From GCA-002727735 sp038134525 (GTDB taxonomy: Bacteria; Bacteroidota; Bacteroidia; Flavobacteriales_D; Parvicellaceae), in the NCBI GenBank assembly GCA_038134525.1, contig JAYPVI010000008.1, forward strand, positions 36,162 through 100,161: a stretch of DNA of 64,000 nucleotides, in the 5' to 3' direction. The translations under genes and the position numbers were made by a program. Shown piece after piece: positions 16,678-25,462 of this stretch (position 1 is the stretch's first letter; the number at the start of each line of letters is the position of its first letter). The notes below the pieces were generated by a model. The model worked only from the letters and a program-made list of their open reading frames with translations. It was not told the origin of the DNA and did no database searches.

Positions 16678-17429
16678 TGAATCAATCTCTGTACGAATAT
16701 TGCTTAAGACTTGGAGACACTCCATTGATACTAAGCCAGCGAATTGGTGAATATTGTAGTAAAGCACCTCATCTTGAAGAAGATTTAGCTATAACCAATG
16801 TTGGATTAGATTTACTTGGACAGGCTGAAAATTTCTTAACCTATGCTGCTAGTATACATGGCACACTATCAGCAGATGAACTAGCTTTTAAGCGAAAGGA
16901 AAAAGATTTTAGATCTTTTCATTTAGTAGAAGTTCCCAATATTGATTTTGCTTATGTTTTAGTAAGGCAATTCTTCATTGATGTATATCACAATTTATTC
17001 TATACTTCCTTGTGTAACAGTAAAGATATAACCATCGCGGGAATTAGTAAAAAGTCCATAAAAGAGGTACGATACCACCTTCAACGAAGTCAAGATTGGA
17101 TAATTCGCCTTGGGCAAGGAACAGAAGAAAGTAATCTTAGAATACAATACGCAATAGATGAATTATGGATGTATATTGATGAATTATTTCATGATAATGA
17201 AATTGATAACAAAATGACACAAGTAGGATTTGGTGTATCAAATAATGCTTTAAAATCAAACTGGTTAAATATGGTTACAAGCACATTAAATGATGCAGGA
17301 CTTTCTACACCAGAAAACATTCCATACACCTTGCAATATGGAAAAGACGGGTTTCACACGGAGTACATGGGGTATTTACTAGCTGAAATGCAACACTTGC
17401 CTTTACTCTACCCCGATGCGAAATGGTAA
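16677..17429 (+). CDS. paaC: Phenylacetyl-CoA epoxidase structural subunit PaaC
   Basis: The protein is 250 residues. The start YEYCLRLGDTPLILSQRIGEYCSKAP and the helices EDLAITNVGLDLLGQA and VRYHLQRSQDWIIRLGQGTEES match PaaC, the non-catalytic partner of PaaA. The normal next genes, paaD (Fe-S maturation) and paaE (reductase), are absent: one base after its stop a convergent glycosyltransferase gene ends. Electron supply for the complex must therefore be encoded elsewhere. Confidence 0.92.
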   Translation: MNQSLYEYCLRLGDTPLILSQRIGEYCSKAPHLEEDLAITNVGLDLLGQAENFLTYAASIHGTLSADELAFKRKEKDFRSFHLVEVPNIDFAYVLVRQFFIDVYHNLFYTSLCNSKDITIAGISKKSIKEVRYHLQRSQDWIIRLGQGTEESNLRIQYAIDELWMYIDELFHDNEIDNKMTQVGFGVSNNALKSNWLNMVTSTLNDAGLSTPENIPYTLQYGKDGFHTEYMGYLLAEMQHLPLLYPDAKW

Positions 17430-17430
17430 G

Positions 17431-18174
17431 TTATTGGTGTTTGAATTTTTCTTGAATTTTCACATAGCGCATAAACACACCCATGCTAGATAGTTTACAG
17501 ACAATATATCCTATTCTGCCGTCTAAAATTCCACCCCTTAAAATGAAATCTCTAATAAAACGAAAAGCAGGTTTTACCACAAAATGAAAAAAATTTGGTG
17601 GTGAATGACCAAGATGATCTTGTGCGCTCCAAGATGAATACCTATCCCATTTTTCCATGTAATGAGCTACATTTTTGAAAGTATAGTGTATTAAAGAAGA
17701 TTTTAATTTTCCTACACTACCACTACAAATAATTTCCGCATGGACTTTTTTATCTTCGTAATGGCATTTTTGTTTATTAAATAATCTTATTACTTTATCA
17801 CCTTGCCAACCTGAAAATCGAATTTTCTTTCCCATAAAATGATTCTGTCGAGGAATCCAATATGCATCAAAATCATAAGAGCTGTTTTGTATGGCATTAA
17901 TTTCTTTTTTCAGATTTTCATCTACTCTTTCATCTGCATCTAATATGAAAACCCAATCAAAATTCGCCTGGGGTATTACCCAGTTTTTCTGAGAAGCGGA
18001 ATACTCATATTCACGCTGAAGGATTCTAACCCCTTTAGATTTAGCCAATGAGATCGTATTGTCCGTACTAAAAGAATCTACCACAATGATTTCATCAGCC
18101 CACGAAACCGACTCAATGGCATCAATAATATGATCTTCCTCATTAAATGTAGGTATGATAGCGCTAATTTTCAT
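17431..18174 (-). CDS. Family 2 glycosyltransferase (WaaE/KdtX-like)
   Basis: The protein is 247 residues with a GT-A fold start ISAIIPTFNEEDHI, then DEIIVVDSFSTDNT and the metal-binding DADERVD (DxD-like) near residue 80. SGWQGDKVIRLFNKQ and the late basic helices fit the LPS-core type of GT2 enzymes that add a sugar at the inner membrane. A TACCTTTG (complement of 18191-18198) upstream matches a -7 box without a clear -33 box. Acceptor and donor sugars are unknown. Confidence 0.85.
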   Translation of the reverse strand: MKISAIIPTFNEEDHIIDAIESVSWADEIIVVDSFSTDNTISLAKSKGVRILQREYEYSASQKNWVIPQANFDWVFILDADERVDENLKKEINAIQNSSYDFDAYWIPRQNHFMGKKIRFSGWQGDKVIRLFNKQKCHYEDKKVHAEIICSGSVGKLKSSLIHYTFKNVAHYMEKWDRYSSWSAQDHLGHSPPNFFHFVVKPAFRFIRDFILRGGILDGRIGYIVCKLSSMGVFMRYVKIQEKFKHQ

Positions 18175-18274
18175 TTCAAAACGTATCCAACAAAGGTATT
18201 ATTTTATCATATTTTCCTAGAAATATTTAATTAATAAGAAAATGCGATTTAATATTACATCTTAATTCATTATT

Positions 18275-18859
18275 ATGAAATATAATCTTAGCGAGATAAC
18301 CGATGTTATAAAAAATAGACGTACTATTTATCCTCAATACTATTCTTCAAGAGTTATCCATAAAGAAATAATAGAACACCTATTACAAAATGCAACTTGG
18401 GCTCCTACTCATGGAATGACTCAACCTTGGCGTTTCAAGATTTATGCTGGTGAAAGTAGAAGTTTGTTGGCTAAATCACTAAGTAGTCTTTACAAAAACC
18501 TTACTCCTGAAGATCAATTCAGAGAGGATAAATTACTGAAAATGCAAGCAAGGCCTTTTCAATCATCTGCTGCCGTAGTCGTATACATGAAAAGAGGAGA
18601 CAACCCCAAAATACCTGAAATTGAAGAAATTTCATCTGTTGCTTGTGCCATTCAAAACATTTGTTTAACCGCAACTGCTTATGGAATTGGATCATTTTGG
18701 TCTACCCCAAAAGTAATTTACACTAAAGAAATGAATGATTTTTTAGAAATTAGAGAACAGGATAAATGTATGGGTATCATTTACTTGGGTTATCCAAATG
18801 AAGATTGGCCAAAAGGGCAACGAAAGCCGATCGAATATGTAACGGAGTGGTATAATTAA
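18275..18859 (+). CDS. Nitroreductase family FMN oxidoreductase
   Basis: The protein is 194 residues. The FMN-binding N terminus NRRTIYPQYYS, the WAPTHGMTQPWRFKIY segment (typical xAPSxxNxQPWxF), AVACAIQNICLTA-like helix and the C-terminal GIIYLGYP-W-x2-GQRKP are all present. Such enzymes reduce nitro compounds or quinones with NAD(P)H. The physiological substrate is unknown. A small membrane protein gene follows after 10 bp. Confidence 0.88.
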   Translation: MKYNLSEITDVIKNRRTIYPQYYSSRVIHKEIIEHLLQNATWAPTHGMTQPWRFKIYAGESRSLLAKSLSSLYKNLTPEDQFREDKLLKMQARPFQSSAAVVVYMKRGDNPKIPEIEEISSVACAIQNICLTATAYGIGSFWSTPKVIYTKEMNDFLEIREQDKCMGIIYLGYPNEDWPKGQRKPIEYVTEWYN

Positions 18860-18869
18860 ATCATTATGT

Positions 18870-19223
18870 ATGGATGATATGGACGAAGGGTTCTTAAAAT
18901 TGACTAATCACAAGGACCATCCTACAAACAAAGCATATAAAGTGTTTTTCTTTTACAATGAAGAAAAAGCAAACTATTTTGAGGCTTCACTTAATGAAAG
19001 AAAAATTTATTTTGAGAGAGGGGAAGAAAACTCCAACAGAGGGCTTGTGTATTTATTTGGAATTAGGAAAACGGATAATAAGGTAGTTCAAAAATTGAAT
19101 TATGAAGCTATTGGTAAGTTTCGAGACCCCATTATTAAGCCGCATTGGGGAAGAATATCCATTTATGCTCTTTGCCTTCTCGTTATTATATTTGCTATTA
19201 TATCCTACATGCAAAATCAATAA
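18870..19223 (+). CDS. Small protein with C-terminal membrane helix, function unknown
   Basis: The protein is 117 residues. Residues 1-90 are soluble and charged, with KVFFFYNEEKANYFEASL suggesting an alpha/beta domain. Residues 95-113 (ISIYALCLLVIIFAIISYM) form one membrane helix, so the bulk probably faces the cytoplasm as a tail-anchored protein. Its stop overlaps the next gene's ATG by one base, pointing to co-translation. I do not recognise the family with certainty. Confidence 0.65.
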   Translation: MDDMDEGFLKLTNHKDHPTNKAYKVFFFYNEEKANYFEASLNERKIYFERGEENSNRGLVYLFGIRKTDNKVVQKLNYEAIGKFRDPIIKPHWGRISIYALCLLVIIFAIISYMQNQ

Positions 19224-19972
19224 TGGGAACTAAACCACTTTACTACCTCTTCATTGTGTTATTGTTGACATGTTGTGGCCAAACTATATCGCAAAATAAT
19301 GAAGGAGATAAAATGATCGGATTTACTTTAAGCCCGTTAATACCCATTGATTACTTTGGTGCTGGTCCACTCCTTTTAGAAAACAATTTTTCTAATATTG
19401 AATTGTCTAGTAAAATTGGGTATCAATTTGGGATGTTAATGAGAAATTCCAAATCAAAAAATATTACCCTTGAGTCAGGTATATTATTTTGTAGACGAAA
19501 CTTTAAATTTTTAGGTGAAAATAATTTCATTAGTTCATCTAACACAGATATGGGTGACTTTGGATATATTAATTACGCTTTCCCTTTAAATGCCCTCGTT
19601 TTTATTCAGCTAAGTGACAATATGCACATGAATACTTCTTTAGGAGCTGAATTGGACTTTTATGCTTCAGCAGTGGCTTCAAAAAGTAGCCAAAATTTAA
19701 TTTATCATTACTCTGAAAGAGCGAGATGGATAAATGGGTCTGTTAATGCCTCTATAGGTATAGAATTAAGAGATAAAAATGCTGGTATATTTTATGTTGG
19801 CAGTCAGGTAAACATCCCGATATCTACCATTTTAGTTACCCATTTTAAATATTATTATGCCGGATCAGGTGGAGATTTTGATGATTATGAAGCCGCTTTT
19901 TTAAGAGGAAATTATTTCAATATTCAGTTGAAATATTTTTTACCCTTGAGTATGGAAAAAACTAAAAACTAG
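19223..19972 (+). CDS. Secreted, probably outer-membrane beta-barrel protein
   Basis: The ATG at 19223 (overlapping the upstream stop) gives 249 residues with a signal peptide MGTKPLYYLFIVLLLTCCG and cleavage near QTISQ. The rest alternates short amphipathic strands (IGYQFGMLMRNS, LESGILFCRRNF, INYAFPLNALVFIQL, GAELDFYASAVAS), the pattern of an eight- to ten-strand barrel. It ends convergent with infB and overlaps its 3' end by 4 bp. No specific function can be given. Confidence 0.6.
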   Translation: MGTKPLYYLFIVLLLTCCGQTISQNNEGDKMIGFTLSPLIPIDYFGAGPLLLENNFSNIELSSKIGYQFGMLMRNSKSKNITLESGILFCRRNFKFLGENNFISSSNTDMGDFGYINYAFPLNALVFIQLSDNMHMNTSLGAELDFYASAVASKSSQNLIYHYSERARWINGSVNASIGIELRDKNAGIFYVGSQVNIPISTILVTHFKYYYAGSGGDFDDYEAAFLRGNYFNIQLKYFLPLSMEKTKN

Positions 19973-22512
19973 AGTTTTCTATTTACTTCTACTTCCTCGT
20001 AAGCTTCAACCACATCTCCAACTTTAATATCATTGAACTTATCAATATTTAATCCACATTCGTATCCATGTTGAACCTCTTTTACATCATCTTTAAAACG
20101 CTTTAGCGATCCTAATTCACCAGAGTACACCACTATCCCGTCTCTTATGATACGAACTTTATGATTTCGGTTAATTTTTCCTTCAACAACATAACACCCA
20201 GCAATGGTTCCCACTTTGGTTATTTTAAATGTTTCTCTAATTTCTGCAGTAGCTACAATTTCCTCTTTAAATTCAGGAGAAAGCATCCCCTCCATAGCCT
20301 CTTTAATTTCTTCAATTGCTTTGTAAATAATAGAGTATAATCTAATATCAATTTCTTCTTTTTCAGCTAATTTTCTTGCACCTGCAGAAGGTCTTACTTG
20401 AAATCCTATTACAATAGCGTCTGAAGCTGATGCCAATAAGATATCAGACTCTGTAATTTGTCCAACTGCTTTATGAATTACATTGATTTGTATAGATTCC
20501 TGAGAAAGTTTTAGTAATGAATCTGAAAGAGCTTCAATTGATCCATCTACGTCACCTTTTACAATGACGTTTAATTCTTGGAAATCTCCAAGGGCAATAC
20601 GCCTTCCAATTTCGTCAAGGGTAATGTGCTTAGTGGTTCTAAGACCTTGTTCACGTTGCAACTGCTGCCGCTTTAAAGCAATTTGTTTAATTTCTTTTTC
20701 ATCAGACAACACATTAAAAACATCACCAGCGCTTGAGGCACCATTCATCCCTAAAACAGAAACCGGTATTGAAGGACCTGCCGCTTTTACAGGACGACCA
20801 TTTTCATCATGCATAGCCTTAATTTTTCCGAACTGTGTACCAGCAATCAATGAGTCTCCAACTTTTAAGGTTCCGTATTGAACAAGCAGCGTAGTTACAA
20901 ATCCACGTCCTTTATCTAATGAAGCTTCTATAACCGTTCCCTTGGCTTGGGTTTCAGGATCTGCTTTAAGTTCTAATAAGTCGGATTCTAATAACACCTT
21001 CTCAAGTAAATCTTCTATCCCGTCACCAGATTTAGCTGAAATTTCTTGACATTGATATTTACCACCCCAATCTTCAACAAGAATGTTCATAGCCGATAAC
21101 TCTTCTTTTATCTTATCAGGATTTGCACTTGGTCTATCGCATTTGTTTAAGGCAAATACCATAGGAACACCTGCTGCTTGAGCGTGATTAATAGCCTCCT
21201 TGGTTTGGGGCATGACTCTATCATCAGCCGCAATGATTATAATAGCTACATCAGTAACTTGCGCTCCTCTCGCTCTCATAGCGGTAAATGCTTCGTGACC
21301 AGGTGTATCTAGAAAAGTAATAAGCTTTTCATTGTGTTTAACCGAATAAGCTCCAATATGCTGAGTAATACCTCCAGCTTCACCCGATGTGACGTCTGCT
21401 TTCCTTATATAATCCAATAAAGATGTTTTACCATGATCTACGTGTCCCATTACTGTGACAATAGGTGGTCTATCTGCCATTAACTCTGGATTTTGGGTGT
21501 CCTCAATTACAGATGCGGTAACGTCAGCACTCACAAATTCTACTTTAAATCCATATTCTTCAGCAACCATGGTTAATGTTTCTGCATCCAATCTTTGATT
21601 GATTGAAGCAAATATGCCGATAGACATCAATGTGCCAATAACTTCATTAGCGGATTTTGACATCATCAAAGCAAGCTCTGAAACCGTTACAAATTCTGTT
21701 AATTTTAATACATTCTTTTCTGCTTCTGCCCTTATTTCTTCTTGCTCAATTTTTTCAGAAACGGCTTGTCTTTTTTCTCTTCTAAATTTTGAAGCCTTAG
21801 ACTTACCTTTATTACTCAGCCTTGCTAGTGTTTCACGAATTTCCTTCTGAATTTCTTCTTCAGAAACCTCTGTTTTTTGAGTTCCTTTTGTTATTTTCTT
21901 ATGCTCTTTTGATGCTCTTTTTCCTGCCTTTTCTACGTTTACTTTTTTAATTCTTTTTCTTTTTCTTCTCAAAGAATCATTATCACCTTGATCATTGGAT
22001 GATTTCTTCTCTTTTTCTACTGGTAAATTAATCTTTCCAAGCACTGTGGGACCTGTAAGTTTTTTGGCCTCTGCCTTTATTGTGCTAATTTCCTCTTTAG
22101 GCTCTTCAACTAGCTTTGATTCAGGTTCTTTCACCTCTAGCTTAGGCATTGGCTCTGGCTCTTTTTTAGCTGTTTTAGGAGTTAAATCAATTTTACCTAC
22201 AACAGATAGACCAGAGAGCTTATCAGCCTTAGCTTCAATTTTTTCTATTTTCTCTTCAGATTTAGCCTGCTCCTCCTTAGAAATAGTTATGACTGTTCTT
22301 TCTGACTTATCAATATTTACCTTATCCGCTTTTTCCTTTTCAAATTTTTCTTTGTGAAATTCTTCAAGTAAAAGCATGTAAAGTTCATCATCAATTTTTG
22401 TATTTGGATTTGCACTAACCTCTTTTCCTTGAGAACCTAAAAATTCCACAATGGTTGAGATCCCCACGTTAAGCTCCCTTGCTACTTTACTTAGCCTTTT
22501 TATTTCTGCCAT
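19969..22512 (-). CDS. infB: Translation initiation factor IF-2
   Basis: The protein is 847 residues. The N-terminal IF2N-type helix starts MAEIKRLSKVARELNVG. A highly charged Lys/Glu-rich linker spans about 70-260, then a second IF2N domain. The GTPase domain has GHVDHGKTSLLDYI (G1, near 357), DTPGHEAF (G3), NKCDRP (G4) and SAKSGDG (G5), followed by domains II-IV ending in EVNRKL. It positions initiator tRNA on the 30S subunit. It is the last gene of rimP-nusA-infB. Confidence 0.98.
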   Translation of the reverse strand: MAEIKRLSKVARELNVGISTIVEFLGSQGKEVSANPNTKIDDELYMLLLEEFHKEKFEKEKADKVNIDKSERTVITISKEEQAKSEEKIEKIEAKADKLSGLSVVGKIDLTPKTAKKEPEPMPKLEVKEPESKLVEEPKEEISTIKAEAKKLTGPTVLGKINLPVEKEKKSSNDQGDNDSLRRKRKRIKKVNVEKAGKRASKEHKKITKGTQKTEVSEEEIQKEIRETLARLSNKGKSKASKFRREKRQAVSEKIEQEEIRAEAEKNVLKLTEFVTVSELALMMSKSANEVIGTLMSIGIFASINQRLDAETLTMVAEEYGFKVEFVSADVTASVIEDTQNPELMADRPPIVTVMGHVDHGKTSLLDYIRKADVTSGEAGGITQHIGAYSVKHNEKLITFLDTPGHEAFTAMRARGAQVTDVAIIIIAADDRVMPQTKEAINHAQAAGVPMVFALNKCDRPSANPDKIKEELSAMNILVEDWGGKYQCQEISAKSGDGIEDLLEKVLLESDLLELKADPETQAKGTVIEASLDKGRGFVTTLLVQYGTLKVGDSLIAGTQFGKIKAMHDENGRPVKAAGPSIPVSVLGMNGASSAGDVFNVLSDEKEIKQIALKRQQLQREQGLRTTKHITLDEIGRRIALGDFQELNVIVKGDVDGSIEALSDSLLKLSQESIQINVIHKAVGQITESDILLASASDAIVIGFQVRPSAGARKLAEKEEIDIRLYSIIYKAIEEIKEAMEGMLSPEFKEEIVATAEIRETFKITKVGTIAGCYVVEGKINRNHKVRIIRDGIVVYSGELGSLKRFKDDVKEVQHGYECGLNIDKFNDIKVGDVVEAYEEVEVNRKL

Positions 22513-22536
22513 AACTACTTATCTTTCTTACTTTAT

Positions 22537-23772
22537 TTATTCAAATTCTGACTTTAATATTTTGACAATTTCTTCAATTGTTTCTTCCTCAAGGTCTGTT
22601 CTTTTTACTAAATCTTCTACTCCTATTTCTAAAACACTTTTTGCAGAATCACACCCTATGGCCTTCAATTCATCAATTATCCAACCATCAATTTCATCTG
22701 AGAATTCATCTAAATCTACATCATCAATGTCTTCAGCTCCTTCTCTATAGACGTCAATTTCGTATCCTGTTAATTTAGAGGCTAATTTTATGTTATGTCC
22801 GCCTTTACCTATTGCTTTTGAAACCTCCTCAGGCTTTAGGAAAACTTCAACCCTCTTTTCTTCATCATTAATCTCCATATTGGTGATTTTTGCAGGATTC
22901 AGAGATCTCTGAATCAATAATTGAATATTATTTGTCCATGGAATAACGTCAATATTTTCATTTCTTAGCTCTCTTACTATCCCATGAATTCTTGTTCCAT
23001 TCATCCCAACACAGGCGCCAACTGGATCAATCCTATCGTCATATGATTCAACAGCAACTTTTGCTCTTTCACCAGGATTTCTAACTATTTTTTTAATGGT
23101 AATTAATCCATCAAAAACTTCAGGAACTTCTTGCTCAAATAATCGAGCTAAAAATTCAGGTGCTGTCCTAGATAAAATAATTACTGGATTATTGTTTCTA
23201 AGATCTACTTTAGCCACAACCGCTCTAATAGTATCTCCTTTTCTAAAATAATCCGAGGGTATTTGTTCTGATTTAGGTAGAATTAGTTCATTCCCATCAT
23301 CATCAAGCACTAATATTTCTCTTTTCCAGATTTGATAAACCTCCCCATTAATAATATCACCAACACGCTCCTTGTATTTTTGATAAATACCATCTTTTTC
23401 AAGTTCAAGAACTTTTGCAACCAAATTCTGCCTAAGTGCCAATATATTTCTCCTCCCAAAATCCTCAACTTTAATCTCTTGGGAAACCTCTTCTCCGATT
23501 TCAAAATCGGGTTCAATTTTTAATGCTTCTGATAATTTGATTTGTGTTCCTTCATCTTCAAAATCAATGTCTTTAACTATTTCTCTACTGAGCCATATCT
23601 CTAAATCTCCCTTATCTGGGTTAATAATTACATCTACATTATCATCAGATCCATATTTTCTTTTTAGAGTAGTTCTAAAAACGTCCTCTACTATTCTCAT
23701 CATGGTGACTCTATCAATATTTTTAAGTTCTTTAAATTCGGTGAATGAGTCGATTAAATCTATTGCGTTCAT
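22537..23772 (-). CDS. nusA: Transcription termination/antitermination factor NusA
   Basis: The protein is 411 residues. An N-terminal RNA-polymerase-binding domain (LIDSFTEFKELKNIDR) is followed by an S1 domain (GDIINGEVYQIWKRE) and two KH domains with GACVGMNGTRIHGIVRELRNE and AIGKGGHNIKLASKLTG. A short C-terminal helical region with HhH character ends it (ILEIGVEDLVKRT-like). Length is normal for Bacteroidetes, which lack the long AR domains of E. coli. It lies 24 bp upstream of infB. NusA could act on the hairpin in front of its own operon. Confidence 0.97.
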   Translation of the reverse strand: MNAIDLIDSFTEFKELKNIDRVTMMRIVEDVFRTTLKRKYGSDDNVDVIINPDKGDLEIWLSREIVKDIDFEDEGTQIKLSEALKIEPDFEIGEEVSQEIKVEDFGRRNILALRQNLVAKVLELEKDGIYQKYKERVGDIINGEVYQIWKREILVLDDDGNELILPKSEQIPSDYFRKGDTIRAVVAKVDLRNNNPVIILSRTAPEFLARLFEQEVPEVFDGLITIKKIVRNPGERAKVAVESYDDRIDPVGACVGMNGTRIHGIVRELRNENIDVIPWTNNIQLLIQRSLNPAKITNMEINDEEKRVEVFLKPEEVSKAIGKGGHNIKLASKLTGYEIDVYREGAEDIDDVDLDEFSDEIDGWIIDELKAIGCDSAKSVLEIGVEDLVKRTDLEEETIEEIVKILKSEFE

Positions 23773-23781
23773 TTTATTTAT

Positions 23782-24252
23782 TTAAATAGATATTATTAGT
23801 TTACTTTCTTTAATTTTTGATTTTTCAATGAATATGGTCTTACCCGGAATCATCTTTTTTGCTTTTGTATTATTAGACTTCACATGTTCTATTATAGAAA
23901 TGTCATTTTCATTAACAGATGACAACTCCCCTTCCAAAATTTGATTTTCCGTTGTAATTACAAGTATCTTTCTACCTATATTTTTAATGTATTGTTGTTC
24001 AACACAAAATGGCTGATCAAGACCTGGAGAGGTTACTTCAAGCTGGAAATCTTCTACTGAACGATCTAAATTATGCTCAATATTTCTACTAACGCTCATA
24101 CAATCATTAATACTGACACCTCTGTGCAAGTTATCCATAGTTACCTTAATTTGGTTTTTATTAGAAACGGTAACTTTAACTAGGTAGTTATCATTATTCA
24201 ATTCTTGAATGCGCTCTTCCGCTAATGCTATTACTTTTTTCTTGTCTATCAT
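23782..24252 (-). CDS. rimP: Ribosome maturation factor RimP
   Basis: The protein is 156 residues. The conserved part VSINDCMSVSRNIEHNLDR and the LEVTSPGLDQPF motif near residues 80-90 identify RimP, required for 30S maturation. The C-terminal SH3-like half contains ILEGELSSVNENDISI. It starts the rimP-nusA-infB operon; nusA follows after 9 bp. Immediately upstream lies a terminator-like hairpin whose T-run ends two bases before the ATG. Confidence 0.95.
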   Translation of the reverse strand: MIDKKKVIALAEERIQELNNDNYLVKVTVSNKNQIKVTMDNLHRGVSINDCMSVSRNIEHNLDRSVEDFQLEVTSPGLDQPFCVEQQYIKNIGRKILVITTENQILEGELSSVNENDISIIEHVKSNNTKAKKMIPGKTIFIEKSKIKESKLIISI

Positions 24253-24254
24253 GT

Positions 24255-24290
24255 AAAAAAAGAGGGGACTTGCGTCCCCGCGTCCCCTCT
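24255..24290 (-). terminator. Terminator-like hairpin in the rimP leader (possible attenuator)
   Basis: A perfect 9-bp stem pairs AGAGGGGAC (24261-24269) with GTCCCCTCT (24282-24290) around a 12-base loop. On the minus strand the stem is followed by seven T (24261-24255), then AC and the rimP ATG. The loop contains a second GGGGAC copy, allowing a competing 6-bp GGGGAC/GTCCCC hairpin with a 4-base loop. No minus-strand gene lies upstream, so the structure cannot be the end of another gene. Confidence 0.75.
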
Positions 24291-24308
24291 CAATTGTTAA
24301 ATACGTTG

Positions 24309-24339
24309 CAAATGTAGTGTATTCTGTGGGATTGACAAA
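24309..24339 (-). promoter_or_regulatory. Promoter of rimP-nusA-infB (TTTG-N19-TACATTTG)
   Basis: On the minus strand TTTG (complement of 24336-24339) is followed after exactly 19 bases by TACATTTG (complement of 24309-24316), a full match to the Bacteroidetes consensus. The predicted start near 24302 gives a leader of about 50 bases that is almost entirely the hairpin. Confidence 0.65.
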
Positions 24340-24383
24340 TAAAACGTAAAAAAACTATGCAGCAACTGCCTTGATTTGAAATT

Positions 24384-25433
24384 ATGAAATATTCTATTGC
24401 ATTAACCCTTATTAAAGGGCTTTCTCCAAAATTACTTAATGAATTGCATGATATTTTCCCTAATGAAAAAGAACTTTTTGAAAATATGATGGCAAAATAC
24501 AAGTTTAATCCAAATGAAATTTTAGACAAAGCTGAGCATATCAAAGAAGATTGTACTAAAAATAAAATTAAGGTTGTTAATCAAAATGATATTGGGTACC
24601 CCAATCTGTTAAAAAATTGTGTTGATAGACCTTATGTTATCTATAAAACTGGTAAGGGATGTACCAATAATATGCCCTGCGTAAGTATTGTGGGCACTAG
24701 AAATAATTCGAATTATGGTTTTGAAATAACTAATAATATGATTAAGGCATTACATGAATTTAGAGTAGGTATTGTGAGTGGATTGGCTTATGGAATAGAT
24801 ATTATTGCTCATAGAAAAGCCAATGAACTAAACATTCCAAACTTTGCAGTATTAGGAAGTGGCCATCTTTGCATATACCCAAAACACCACCAAAAGGAAT
24901 TGGAAAAAATAAGAGAAATAGGAGCCGTTATTTCCGAATTCCCTCCGAATACAAAGCCAACTAAGTTTAACTTTCCAAAAAGAAACAGAATTATTGCTGG
25001 AATTAGTCATTGTACAGTTGTTGTAGAGTCTAAATTAAAAGGCGGAGGTCTTATTACAGCTTATTTAGCTGGTAGCTACGACAGAGAGGTGTTTGCTATA
25101 CCAGGTAACATTAACCACACCACTTCTGAAGGATGTAACATATTAATAAAAAATAATCGTGCTACTCTATTACATGAATTTAATCAAATAGCAGAAGAAC
25201 TAAAATTAAAGAAAAAAGAGTCATTTCATAAGGGAAATATCCAAAACAAGAAATTGTCAAATAAAGAAAAATTAGTGCTGTTATGTATTCGTTCGAATCA
25301 ACCTATTCATGTAGATTCAATAGTTTCGAAAGTTAAATTAAATCCATCCATATTATTAGCTTTGCTTACTCAAATGGAAATAAATCAACTAATCATAAAA
25401 AAACCAGGTAATTATTATGCTACATCACTATAA
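24384..25433 (+). CDS. dprA: DNA-processing protein DprA
   Basis: The protein is 349 residues. Rossmann-fold motifs are VSIVGTRNNSNYG, GIVSGLAYGIDIIAHRKA, FAVLGSGHLCIYPK, FPKRNRIIAGIS and VVVESKLKGGGLITA, ending in REVFAIPGN. A C-terminal winged-helix domain (about 280-349) follows. DprA loads RecA on incoming single-stranded DNA during natural transformation. It is divergent from rimP with 131 bp between the starts. Confidence 0.95.
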   Translation: MKYSIALTLIKGLSPKLLNELHDIFPNEKELFENMMAKYKFNPNEILDKAEHIKEDCTKNKIKVVNQNDIGYPNLLKNCVDRPYVIYKTGKGCTNNMPCVSIVGTRNNSNYGFEITNNMIKALHEFRVGIVSGLAYGIDIIAHRKANELNIPNFAVLGSGHLCIYPKHHQKELEKIREIGAVISEFPPNTKPTKFNFPKRNRIIAGISHCTVVVESKLKGGGLITAYLAGSYDREVFAIPGNINHTTSEGCNILIKNNRATLLHEFNQIAEELKLKKKESFHKGNIQNKKLSNKEKLVLLCIRSNQPIHVDSIVSKVKLNPSILLALLTQMEINQLIIKKPGNYYATSL

Positions 25434-25462
25434 TGATGAAATGATTAGTTAGCTTAGCAGTA

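Noticed and set aside
20564..23523. Several long plus-strand frames opposite infB and nusA
   Set aside because: They are antisense shadows of strongly conserved minus-strand genes, rich in Ser and Phe from complementing Lys/Glu codons, with no recognisable family.
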